Source of the DNA: Candidatus Thorarchaeota archaeon
Lineage (GTDB): Archaea; Asgardarchaeota; Thorarchaeia; Thorarchaeales; Thorarchaeaceae
Reading direction: 5' to 3'
Length of the DNA stretch: 33,272 nucleotides
NCBI GenBank assembly: GCA_013388835.1
Contig: JACAEL010000017.1
Location: forward strand, 1-33,272
The notes under the pieces are model-generated. The model saw nothing but the letters and a program-made list of their open reading frames with translations, was not told where the DNA came from and searched no databases. Of the stretch, positions 15,401-22,562 are shown one piece after another. The translations under genes and the position numbers were made by a program. How positions within the stretch are numbered: position 1 is the stretch's first letter; each line of letters begins with the position of its first letter.

Positions 15401-18104
15401 CATGACCCATGTCTCACACGGTCTCTATCGACTTATGCTCAGTGGTAGTGTCGGCCTCGGCTCCTACCCCATCAGGGTCTATCTGCTCCAGTATGGCTAT
15501 GTCAACTCCACCACCGATGTGTCACTCGATGTGATTGACACACCCACTACGACCACAGTCAGTCTGATCTACACGGGTCATGACGGACAGCAGTGGGCGA
15601 CACTGTACAATGACGGTGGCCTGCTCATCCGGATATACTGCGAGGATGTGGACGCCAATCCACTCACGAGCCTGACAGTGACAGTCACACTGAACTCCAG
15701 CGTGTATCCGACCACCAACCATGGGAACGGGACGTACACATTCACAGCACAGGCGACGCTGTTTGGCATCGGCACCACCATGGGGAGCGTCCAGTTCACT
15801 GTCTATGGCTACGAGGACGGCAACGAGCCTGTCTCATTCTCAGTCCTGCCGGTGCCGACCCACATCACCACCAGCATCCCGGTCCCTGCAACGATGTACC
15901 TGAACCAGACCATTGTCATCTCACTCCAGTACATAGACAACCACACCGGACTGGCCATTGATGCGGTCAGTGTGAGCATGGTCTGGGACGGCGCCCACAC
16001 ATGGGAGAAGACCGGAGTGGGGACTTACAACGTCACCTTCTCCTCACAGTCGCTGTCACTCACACAGCACGCATTTAGCGTGACACTGACCCGGACGAAC
16101 TACTCGACATCTGTCTTGAGCCAGACGGTCCTTGTCCGTGCGGTCCGTACGAGCCTTGTGGCAGCAGCGTCCTACTCGCAGTATGAGTACGAGCTGATTG
16201 AGCTTGCCGCCACGTACACCGACCTTGACCATGGCGTGGCCATCACTGGCGCCACAGTGACTGCGACGATAGGCACACAGGTCTACACGCTCACCCACAT
16301 CGGAGGTGGTGTGTACAGCCACTCGCTCAACCTGACAATCACACCCGGCTCCGGGTATCAGGTCCAGTTCTCGGCTTCAGCACCGGGCTGCAGCACCAAC
16401 TCCACAGTGTCCTCTCTGGTCGTCTATGCAAAGACGCGGGTATACATCACACTTGTGACCTTTGCTCCCGTTCAGGGTCAGTCAGTCACCGTCGGAGCTG
16501 AACTCCGTCAGAACGACACCAACACCCCGGTGTCACAGGCGGTGCTCGAGTTCTGGATTCTGGCCCATCTGAGAAACGGTACCGAGGTCTCTGCGGTCCT
16601 CACAGCAACCACCAACGCACAGGGATACGGCAGTCAGGCATACACAGTGCCCTTTGAGGCGGTCAGTGTGGACATCACAATCTACTACGCGGGTCAGGAC
16701 TCCATATGGTGGGCGGTCTATGCCGTCAAGTCAGTCACCGTGCTTTCGCAGCCCTCACTTCTGCTCCTATTCCAAAATCCCGTAATCCAGTTGGCCCTCA
16801 TCTCGGTCTTTGTCACGGTCGTGGCTCAGATGGCCTACAACCGGAGAGTCAAGCCGAAGAAGATTGCAGCACTAGCAAAGCTGAAGGCGCAGCTGAAGGC
16901 GTTCAAAGACCTCGGAGCCCTTCGCCACTTTATGGCCGTATATGCTAACCGTGGCACCTGCGTCTTCTATTACCCATTCGGAGAGCAGAGGATCCAACCG
17001 GACCTCATCAGTGGCTTCATCTCTGCAGTCACCTCAGTCTATGGTGAGATCAAGGGCGACGGCGTGCAGGGAACACTCGAGGAGATTCAGTATCAGGGGC
17101 TTCGCGTGAACAGCTACAGTGGAAAGCACATCATCGGGATTCTCATCCTGGAGGGCGAGATGTCCCCCCTATTGCGCGAGCGGCTCCAGTTCTTCGTGGA
17201 ACTCTTCGAGAGTCAGTTTGGTAACTACCTTGATGACTGGACTGGACTGATCGACTGCTTCGACCCTGAGTGGATAGTCTCAACTCTCAATACCACACTC
17301 AACTACAAGTGGCATCTTCCGCACAGGTTCGGGCATGTTGGAAAGCTCAAAGGCCTGGAAGGCAAGGTTCTCGAGGCTGTGGGAAAGATGCTTGACGAAA
17401 GAGGAGAGTTTCTCTTCTCAAGAGTACTTGAGCCTCTCTCCGACCAACTTCAGAGGACTCAGGCGGAGTTACTCAACATTCTGGTTCGCCTTGAAGAGTC
17501 TGGCGCAATCGTGCCAATCAGTGTTCAGACCGTGCTGCAGCGACAGGGTCTCGGCCTGCCAGGTATTGCTCCAACAATCCAAGAAGAGACAACAGGTGAG
17601 GCGAAGGAACCGATGTCCTCTTCTCAATCAACGGCTGATGAGATTGGGCGGGTCGAGCCAATCGCTGCTGCAGAACCAGCCAAGGGAGTCGCTCCCGTAG
17701 AAGCCTCGCATGAGACTCTCCCGCCAGACGCCGTGACTACCCGCAAGGAGGGCAGAGGCAAGCGCAGCACCCGCGCATCAAAGACTGATCACATCGAGAC
17801 TCCCACCCCTGAGAGACCAGCTGAGGAAGTGCCCGCGCCGGAGAAGCCAGTCCCTGAGAGACCAGCTGAGGAGACAACCGCTTCTGCAAAGCCAGCTGAG
17901 GAGAAGCAAGTCGAGGAGAAGCCATCGTCTGATGCGGACGCATTTCTCCGTGATGTGGAGGTCTTGCTTTCAAAAGAGGCGGATTCAGCTGGACCCAAGT
18001 CTCAGACAAAGCCGGTTGACTCAGCTGAGGAGTTTGTGCGTGAGGTCGAGGACTTGCTGAGGAAGGAACCAAAGAAGAAGAAGAAGGGCAACAGGCCTGA
18101 ATAA
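12465..18104 (+). CDS. Giant Ig-like repeat surface protein with single membrane span and cytosolic longin/roadblock-like domain
   Basis: This gene encodes 1,879 residues from a GTG start with GAGGAGG about 10 nt upstream. In order: signal peptide (about 1-24); a beta-rich ectodomain (about 25-530); about eight or nine Ig-like repeats of roughly 100 residues (about 530-1420), each with a T-V-x-Y-x-T/S-x-x-L-x-V start, GA-V-x-VT in the middle and a GTY/GLY turn; many N-x-S/T sites; one membrane span (about 1430-1455) followed by RRVKPKK (inside). A cytosolic alpha/beta domain follows (about 1484-1615; YANRGTCVFYYPFGE, then DLISGFISAV) with the beta-beta-alpha-beta3-alpha pattern of longin/roadblock folds. 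Next come a helical segment (about 1630-1690), a Pro/Glu/Lys-rich tail with ERPAEE repeats, and two copies of a helix motif near the C-terminus. The layout is receptor- or adhesin-like. Ligand and partners are unknown; the longin call is by pattern only. Confidence 0.85.
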   Translation: MKRLVVVLVFVAALVSMPVTPVALPTDGITASSTPTLDPYEGPVTLLSQAGASGADMAGVAYMSRTLTGQQLAILNTYATPAAHNGTLDLSTHLIPGWTLYRVDMSLQSLTALPERAVVGVPSPDNSTNFAIRKYDTDTYYSQLAQGFYNRPHDGRLANYSLYYDSPIYDPSTYGTAYFVVRSAPSATNMTVPVAIDDNGGTSRWVTVSVTQSVTLSANTQYFTVIDGSALVEVSDYYPTIRWRAEPSTGSFDTYRYDTSPPPGWRGPLNGYEAYLRYVYTPWNTTSGSALTFSDPQRTALRGNSTPLSGSTWSFTSASNNITLLRFDSNLSVTVGHSMTLWYSRSVTTNTLWDVPTSGQAVTWNQTLTLSYPSIPTGTVSRFVNLTRMTDWTPTGLYLGTSTTDHDEYTLYGKTVVCATMGNGTWTMAYSAHNYVTAIDSAASVVMTGALGTTTHFRDAMSVPVTTGSSNLTVWRGGSVVSNPANESEADGTRAYSWVPTSWGVTQNGLYRIEVFWANGTEAGYRTRDVVVYYPTTLTATQSAIAAHTDSTFDIRVYYNDTFTPQGLTAPAAAVVYSFDGGPNTAMTDLSNGTWTATVSTAGKTSGAYTVSVYASGYALQNQTTDIDVQLTYDTQSLAVSWSNGNTVTYVDSTRLVVAYRSLNGTPVPDAVVNVTDGTTYWTLAWSVSSGTYNFTFDGDMDPPGLGAHALTINAWKAGYQARTAATSLTINTAPTGMTVSWQPANVTIYYTESLNLTVDYTYSGGDVPSSGAQVNVTIGTHFYVLTYTGTVWVATIPGGDLGPGTFTADISAWRHGYDHATNTTVGITVKPSPNMFWVVWEPSGPSMTYAETLNITVCYTYASEPVPGATVRLYLNGNRVYDLVLGGDKLWHLSLLGPVVGLGTWNATVLANSSGYDTGRDERVLTVTVDTCTLTPNWVSTSIYYTHQTQLNVTIRDSLGNALLGALVNASFNGANYTMTHVSHGLYRLMLSGSVGLGSYPIRVYLLQYGYVNSTTDVSLDVIDTPTTTTVSLIYTGHDGQQWATLYNDGGLLIRIYCEDVDANPLTSLTVTVTLNSSVYPTTNHGNGTYTFTAQATLFGIGTTMGSVQFTVYGYEDGNEPVSFSVLPVPTHITTSIPVPATMYLNQTIVISLQYIDNHTGLAIDAVSVSMVWDGAHTWEKTGVGTYNVTFSSQSLSLTQHAFSVTLTRTNYSTSVLSQTVLVRAVRTSLVAAASYSQYEYELIELAATYTDLDHGVAITGATVTATIGTQVYTLTHIGGGVYSHSLNLTITPGSGYQVQFSASAPGCSTNSTVSSLVVYAKTRVYITLVTFAPVQGQSVTVGAELRQNDTNTPVSQAVLEFWILAHLRNGTEVSAVLTATTNAQGYGSQAYTVPFEAVSVDITIYYAGQDSIWWAVYAVKSVTVLSQPSLLLLFQNPVIQLALISVFVTVVAQMAYNRRVKPKKIAALAKLKAQLKAFKDLGALRHFMAVYANRGTCVFYYPFGEQRIQPDLISGFISAVTSVYGEIKGDGVQGTLEEIQYQGLRVNSYSGKHIIGILILEGEMSPLLRERLQFFVELFESQFGNYLDDWTGLIDCFDPEWIVSTLNTTLNYKWHLPHRFGHVGKLKGLEGKVLEAVGKMLDERGEFLFSRVLEPLSDQLQRTQAELLNILVRLEESGAIVPISVQTVLQRQGLGLPGIAPTIQEETTGEAKEPMSSSQSTADEIGRVEPIAAAEPAKGVAPVEASHETLPPDAVTTRKEGRGKRSTRASKTDHIETPTPERPAEEVPAPEKPVPERPAEETTASAKPAEEKQVEEKPSSDADAFLRDVEVLLSKEADSAGPKSQTKPVDSAEEFVREVEDLLRKEPKKKKKGNRPE

Positions 18105-18149
18105 GACTTATGAGCCCACCGACTTGCAATCTCGCAGGAGTCAATCGGA

Positions 18150-18506
18150 TTGTCGTGGACCGTCGAGAACTACTACATGATTGGATCACGCATCCTGTGC
18201 GTCGAGATCACAGCTCCGCTCATGGACTTTCTCTTCGTTGAGATTGACGACGTCAAGGAAGCATGGTTCGAGATGCTGCGCCAGTTCGCCAATGAGCGAC
18301 CCGGCTACGAGTTGTCGTGGGCCATGGAACCAAGAGACAATAATGCGCTGGTCACAATTCGCATAGCAAAGGCAGGGCACCTTCAAGACTTCACCCGGCA
18401 GGAGGTCAGCGATGCGCTCACCGCCACAGACGCACTCTTCGACAGAGAGTCAGGTTCGACAAGGAAGGCGCCAGCGAAGCGCAAGTCATCACATTCCTCT
18501 GCCTAG
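18150..18506 (+). CDS. Small protein of unknown function (118 aa)
   Basis: I do not recognise this protein. It has an alternating beta/alpha core (RILCVEITAPLMDFLFVEIDDVKEAWFEML, split here by helix-like residues) and a strand NNALVTIRIAK, then a basic serine-rich tail (RKAPAKRKSSHSSA). It looks soluble. The start is a TTG with AGGAG 9 nt upstream; ATG 18177 is an alternative. It follows the giant surface protein gene by about 45 nt on the same strand and is probably co-transcribed with it, so it may work with that protein's cytosolic part (inference). Its end overlaps the end of the convergent LarA-like gene by 18 bases. Confidence 0.7.
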   Translation: MSWTVENYYMIGSRILCVEITAPLMDFLFVEIDDVKEAWFEMLRQFANERPGYELSWAMEPRDNNALVTIRIAKAGHLQDFTRQEVSDALTATDALFDRESGSTRKAPAKRKSSHSSA

Positions 18507-19769
18507 CACAGGCACAGTACTGCCACCGTCTGGGATGACTGCTACTGTAGAGTCCTGTCCGGCAATGGTCAGAGCAACCTCGACACCCTCGTCAGGGTCC
18601 TTCACATGTTCTGAGTGAAGTCGTTCAACCACCATGCCCGCCCTCAGCCTCGTACACAAGACTACTCTGCGCGACTCGAGGACTCGCCAGAAGTACCAAG
18701 CCTTCTCCATGCCCTCGAGATACCTCAGTTCGGAGGAGAGGAGCACTTCGGAGGAGGAGCTGTTTTCGGACACCCCTCTCAGAAACCCGTCCGGGCCGCA
18801 CCCCTGTGAACACTCAGTTACCAGTACCACGACACCGTCTCGTCGCGTTGCGGCGACTCCAGCCGCCAGTGCATCCACCGAGTCATAGAGCGTCAAGTCC
18901 CTCGGTGTGCCGCCTGCACTGACAACCGCAATGTCGAACAGACGGGGAATGGATGCCTCAGCAAGCCCTCTGCAGGAGTTCAAGTCGTCACACCATGCAC
19001 TCTCCGGACTTCCAACTATCAGCTTTGTGCAGTTTCCAGTCCAGTCTGGGATCGAGTTCACCGCGAGACACGGACCGGCCATAATCGCGCACTCGACGGC
19101 GTCCCTTGCACACGGCGTGTCTGTACTCAGTAGCCCCATGTTGCCGAGTGCCAGCCGCCTGTTCTTGATACGACTCCGCTCTGCAGCAAGCCCAGGGAGG
19201 ATGGACACCGGACCCGCAGAGACCCCTGTTATGAGACTTGGCCTCGCTGAAGCAATCACAATCCTGACATCGGACTCGACATATGTTCTGTCTAGCTCAA
19301 CTGGTGTGGAATATGAGGCGGTCTGGCCAATACTCACTACCTCCTCCGACCGTGAAGGGACATGCGTACTCACATGACAGCCTAGCTCCTCAATCTCCTC
19401 TGACAGCGCCCTTGGCAGTTCCACCATCAGTCCAGAGTCCAGAGTTGACGTGATGACGACGTTGGTGTTTCGAGGCCGCACCCCTCTTGAGACAAGATAC
19501 GACTGGACTGCAGACAAGACCGTGCCACCTGCGCTAATCCATCCGGGATTGTCAAGCACAATGCATCCCGATTTGTCTGGCTTCTCAGCCTCACTACCAC
19601 CAAAGATGCCCCAATGCTGCTCCAGCAAGGCCCATACATCCATCTTGACCTCCGGCAGGGCTGAAGCACTCATGGGCAGTATCTCAGCAAGACTTCTGCA
19701 TCTGTCCTTGTCAAGTCTGAGGAAACCCTCCCCGTACTTCGGGTCTAGACTCATTCTCCGATTCATCAT
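18489..19769 (-). CDS. LarA (nickel-dependent lactate racemase)-like protein lacking the known catalytic residues
   Basis: The 426-residue chain follows the LarA/DUF2088 pattern: a SIGQTASYSTPVELDRTYVE segment, VRIVIASARPSLITGVSAGPVSILPGLA where LarA has I-x-IG-x-x-x-PH-x-x-GFSGG-K-x-ILPG, and a C-terminal half with LFDIAVVSAGG, YDSVDALAAG and VVLVTECSQGCG, like the LarA LARAGG...S...L-D motifs. The His of the PH motif and the Lys that carries the nickel-pincer cofactor appear missing (AGPVS in place of GG-K), and the first-domain GtH motif reads TSTLDSG. So lactate racemization is unlikely unless other residues serve. The start MMNRRM lies about 26 nt after a TTAAG box, which suggests a near-leaderless transcript. 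No larB/C/E genes are nearby. Confidence 0.75.
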   Translation of the reverse strand: MMNRRMSLDPKYGEGFLRLDKDRCRSLAEILPMSASALPEVKMDVWALLEQHWGIFGGSEAEKPDKSGCIVLDNPGWISAGGTVLSAVQSYLVSRGVRPRNTNVVITSTLDSGLMVELPRALSEEIEELGCHVSTHVPSRSEEVVSIGQTASYSTPVELDRTYVESDVRIVIASARPSLITGVSAGPVSILPGLAAERSRIKNRRLALGNMGLLSTDTPCARDAVECAIMAGPCLAVNSIPDWTGNCTKLIVGSPESAWCDDLNSCRGLAEASIPRLFDIAVVSAGGTPRDLTLYDSVDALAAGVAATRRDGVVVLVTECSQGCGPDGFLRGVSENSSSSEVLLSSELRYLEGMEKAWYFWRVLESRRVVLCTRLRAGMVVERLHSEHVKDPDEGVEVALTIAGQDSTVAVIPDGGSTVPVLGRGM

Positions 19770-19893
19770 GCTGTCTGAACGGCCCTCCTCTTAAGCTTAG
19801 CAGGTCCTCTTGCCGTTGGTTGAGGAGCTCACAGGTGGTATTAATTAGTGATTGATTTCGCCGACACTTGAGGAACATGATGGTGGTGTCAAC

Positions 19894-20619
19894 TTGAGGA
19901 GTGCAGACTGGGCGCTGGTCATCAGCCTGCTGTTGCTGCTGCTGTACTGGTTCGCAGGCTCGGCCCTGCCGTGGATGGCGAGCCCGACTGTCCTCGTCTA
20001 TCAGTGGCTTCTAGAGTTCTCATTAATGTCCGGGTACTTGGGTGCAGCAGTCATCTCCTTCTTCGGCAATGCGACTGTGCTATTCCCGTTTCCATACGTC
20101 GGAGTGCCCTACATCCTGGGGGGAGTCAGGGACCCGGTGACCATGCAGTTCGTCTTTGACCCGATGGCAATCGGTCTGGCGGCAGGAGCCGGTGCCGTCA
20201 CAGGAGAGATGACAGGCTATCTCCTTGGCTATCTGGGAGGAGAGGTCTCTCCAAAGAGCTCGGCGGCAGTCCGTTCCTTGATGTCGTCACATCCCAGACT
20301 GATCCCAGCGGTGCTCTTCCTCCTTGCAGCAACACCCATCCCCGATGACATGGTGGTCGTCCCTCTCGGTCTTGCCAAGTACGACTGGAGACGTGTGCTT
20401 GTCCCGCAGTTACTTGGCAAGTGCTTGTTCCTCACAGGGGTCGCATGGGCAGGAAGAATTAGTCTGGGCTGGGTTGATTCAATCCTGTGCTCGCTTGACC
20501 CAACAAATCCGGTCTCACGGGCTGTCGAGGTCGTGGCGATTGCACTTATTGTCGTGGTGATCTACTTCGGTGTGAGGTCCGGCGGACAGACACTCTCCTT
20601 CACAAGCCGGACGGAGTGA
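19894..20619 (+). CDS. VTT/DedA (SNARE-associated) domain membrane protein
   Basis: The product is a multi-pass membrane protein with the VTT-domain marks: a re-entrant segment with GEMTGYLLGYLGGE and a later ATPIPDDMVVVPLGLAKYDWRRVLVPQLLGK helix-loop, which corresponds to the family's PGP/P-x-G...F-x-G motif region. DedA/VTT proteins include lipid scramblases and transporters of polyprenyl phosphates. A role in archaeal lipid or dolichol-phosphate movement is possible but not shown. The start is set at TTG 19894, since a TATA-like TATTAATTAG at about 19839-19848 puts transcription start near 19865-19870 and GGTGGTG lies just upstream. The upstream TTG at 19852 would be too close to that box. 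Confidence 0.8.
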   Translation: MRSADWALVISLLLLLLYWFAGSALPWMASPTVLVYQWLLEFSLMSGYLGAAVISFFGNATVLFPFPYVGVPYILGGVRDPVTMQFVFDPMAIGLAAGAGAVTGEMTGYLLGYLGGEVSPKSSAAVRSLMSSHPRLIPAVLFLLAATPIPDDMVVVPLGLAKYDWRRVLVPQLLGKCLFLTGVAWAGRISLGWVDSILCSLDPTNPVSRAVEVVAIALIVVVIYFGVRSGGQTLSFTSRTE

Positions 20620-20859
20620 CCGACGTGGAAAGAGGACTCTGCAGACCGAATCGAATCACAACTCACACAGGGCATTTACGAGTTGGCGAGTTGTCGTACT
20701 TCTGACGGACGACTGCCCCGGCTGACGCTGAAACCGATAGACCAACATGAAGGCCCACTTCTGCTCGCCGGGCAGGGCATGGAGCGGCCGGCTGAGCCGC
20801 TCCCGCGCTGTTCATCTTCAAGTGGTGAACAATCGAAGTATGCTGGAGTTAATGCAGAC
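20620..20859. other. Intergenic region between convergent genes; no gene seen
   Basis: About 240 bases lie between the VTT gene and the DUF35 gene, which end toward each other. Open frames here are extensions or shadows of neighbours. The only structure I see is the inverted repeat at 20781-20803. Confidence 0.5.
20781..20803. repeat. Perfect inverted repeat (8-bp stem, 7-nt loop) between convergent genes
   Basis: GGAGCGGC (20781-20788) and GCCGCTCC (20796-20803) are exact reverse complements. The loop overlaps a second small palindrome (CGGCT-G-AGCCG). It lies between two gene ends, where a transcript-end hairpin would make sense. Archaea rely mainly on U-tracts for termination, and no strong T-run follows, so this may be an RNA processing or stability element instead. 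Confidence 0.4.
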
Positions 20860-21249
20860 CTAGGCGGGTCTGAACGCCAGATAGGTCTTCCCAGACTTGC
20901 CCTGCACATAGTCGAGGACAAGCCTAGTACCAAGCTTCACTTCCTGTGGCTTCAGTGGATCAAAGCCCGCCAGCCTTGCTGCCACCCGAGCTCCCTCGTC
21001 AAGTTCGACTATGGCAACAAAGTATGGGGCCTCAGCGACGAACTCGTCGGGAGCCACATGTATCACAGTAAACGAGACCAGTTTCCCCTTGCCTGAGACG
21101 CTCGTCCACGTCATCTTGCTGCCACCACAGGCGTAGCATACTCCCAGCGGTGGAGCAATGACCGCTCCACAGTCCATGCACTTGTATGCCTGAAATGCTC
21201 TCTCGGCAATCTTCTTCTTGTACTTCTCTACGCTAGGCAGTTCGCTCAT
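20860..21249 (-). CDS. DUF35 zinc-ribbon/OB-fold acyl-CoA-associated protein
   Basis: The 129-residue protein has an N-terminal helix, a C-x2-C...C-x2-C zinc ribbon (CMDCG and CYACG), and an OB-fold (GKGKLVSFTVIHVAP, YFVAIVELDEGARV). This is the DUF35/OB_aCoA family, whose members bind CoA thioesters and sit beside thiolases. In archaea one such protein bridges acetoacetyl-CoA thiolase and HMG-CoA synthase so that the intermediate is passed on. Its ATG overlaps the thiolase stop by 4 nt (ATGA), so the two are coupled and likely form a complex. There is no HMG-CoA synthase gene in the window. Confidence 0.9.
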   Translation of the reverse strand: MSELPSVEKYKKKIAERAFQAYKCMDCGAVIAPPLGVCYACGGSKMTWTSVSGKGKLVSFTVIHVAPDEFVAEAPYFVAIVELDEGARVAARLAGFDPLKPQEVKLGTRLVLDYVQGKSGKTYLAFRPA

Positions 21250-22418
21250 GCATCAGCCCTCCTGAATACGTTACACACGCATGTTGCACCCGTCCCACCG
21301 AAGTTGTGCTGTATGCCGGTCGTGTGGTTGGCGACCTGATTCTTGCCGGCCTCTCCGATTAGCTCTCTGTACACGACCACGGCCTGTTTGACACCAGTTG
21401 CCCCCACTGGGTGACCCACCGCCTTGAGACCTCCGTCAGGGTTGATTGGTCTGTCCCCATCCAGTGCAGTCACGCCATCTCTGACGGCCTTGGCACCCTC
21501 GCCGGGCTTGAAGAAGCCTATGTCCTCACTGGCGATTATCTCCGCAATGGTGAAGCAGTCATGTACTACTGCGAAATCCATGTCCTTGGGACCCAGTCTG
21601 GCCATGTCGTAGGCCATCTTGCTTGCCTTGACCGACGCCTCAAAGGAGGCAAGCTCGGTCCTGCCGGAGATGTTCATCGAGGCCGAGGCTTGTCCCGTTC
21701 CCACGATGCGCACGGGCGTGTCCGTGTACTTCTTGGCAACGTCAGCCGACGTGAGTACGACAGCCGCAGCACCATCGGAGATTGGAGAGCAGTCGAACAG
21801 CTTCAGCGGCCATGCGATGTACCTTGGTGTGAGAGCCTTCTCAAGAGTGATCTCCTTGTTGAACTGAGCATACGGGTTGGTCGAGGCGTTCTTGTGTGCC
21901 TTCACAGCCACTAGCGCCATATCCTCTTCCGTGGTCCCGTACTTCTGCATGTGTGCGACAGCTGCCATACCAAATACCCCGGGGAACGTGAGCCCAATCC
22001 CTGATTCGAAGTCGTCATCAGCTGCAGCAGCAAGCGCCTCTGTTGCCTTGCTTGTGGGAACCCCGGTCATCTTCTCGGCTGCGGCCACCAGCACGACGTC
22101 GTAGAGCCCTGACTCTATGGCCATGATTCCGGCCCTCAACGCGGTCGCACCAGACGCACACGCTGCCTCGTGTCGAGTCGCCGGCAGTCCGCGCAGACCC
22201 GCGAAGTCAGCCAGCAACGGTGCAGTATGACCCTGATGTACAAGCATCTCCGGTATGAAGCTCCCGACGAAGACAGCTTGGATGTCCTTCTTGGGGATGT
22301 CCGCATCGACTGTCACGCGGTTCACAGCCTCTGCAAACATCTCTCTGAGCGTGACACCTTCTAGCACACCGAACTTCGTCTGTGCTCCACTCACAATGCA
22401 AGTCCTCTTGAGCGGCAC
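21246..22418 (-). CDS. Thiolase (acetyl-CoA C-acyltransferase, SCP-x-like archaeal type)
   Basis: Thiolases join or split acyl-CoA with acetyl-CoA. The 390-residue chain has the nucleophilic Cys in ACASGATALRAGI, the VVHDCFTIAE His-containing motif of the SCP-x-type group, and GHPVGATGVKQ, with a VLVAAAEKMTGVP motif between. No N-terminal signal is present. The start is GTG with GAGGG about 9 nt upstream. It is the first gene of a two-gene operon with the DUF35 protein, divergent from the acyl-CoA dehydrogenase gene over 144 bases. It may serve acetoacetyl-CoA formation for mevalonate, or fatty-acid/acyl-CoA breakdown with the neighbouring dehydrogenase; the context allows both. Confidence 0.93.
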   Translation of the reverse strand: MPLKRTCIVSGAQTKFGVLEGVTLREMFAEAVNRVTVDADIPKKDIQAVFVGSFIPEMLVHQGHTAPLLADFAGLRGLPATRHEAACASGATALRAGIMAIESGLYDVVLVAAAEKMTGVPTSKATEALAAAADDDFESGIGLTFPGVFGMAAVAHMQKYGTTEEDMALVAVKAHKNASTNPYAQFNKEITLEKALTPRYIAWPLKLFDCSPISDGAAAVVLTSADVAKKYTDTPVRIVGTGQASASMNISGRTELASFEASVKASKMAYDMARLGPKDMDFAVVHDCFTIAEIIASEDIGFFKPGEGAKAVRDGVTALDGDRPINPDGGLKAVGHPVGATGVKQAVVVYRELIGEAGKNQVANHTTGIQHNFGGTGATCVCNVFRRADA

Positions 22419-22522
22419 TTCGGTTTTCCCTCGTGATTGAGAATGAGCTGCGTCAAGAATTGCACCTAATAGGAGTATCGCTTCAACTGACTCCCATCAG
22501 TATGTCACAGAATGGACAACTG

Positions 22523-22530
22523 ATTTAAGC
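22523..22530 (+). promoter_or_regulatory. TATA-like box of the acyl-CoA dehydrogenase operon
   Basis: GATTTAAGCC lies about 38 nt before the ATG at 22563, a good match to an archaeal TATA box. The same TTAAG core and spacing recur at other gene starts in the window. Confidence 0.5.
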
Positions 22531-22562
22531 CACGAGACAAGCGACGAGGCCGGTCGAATACT

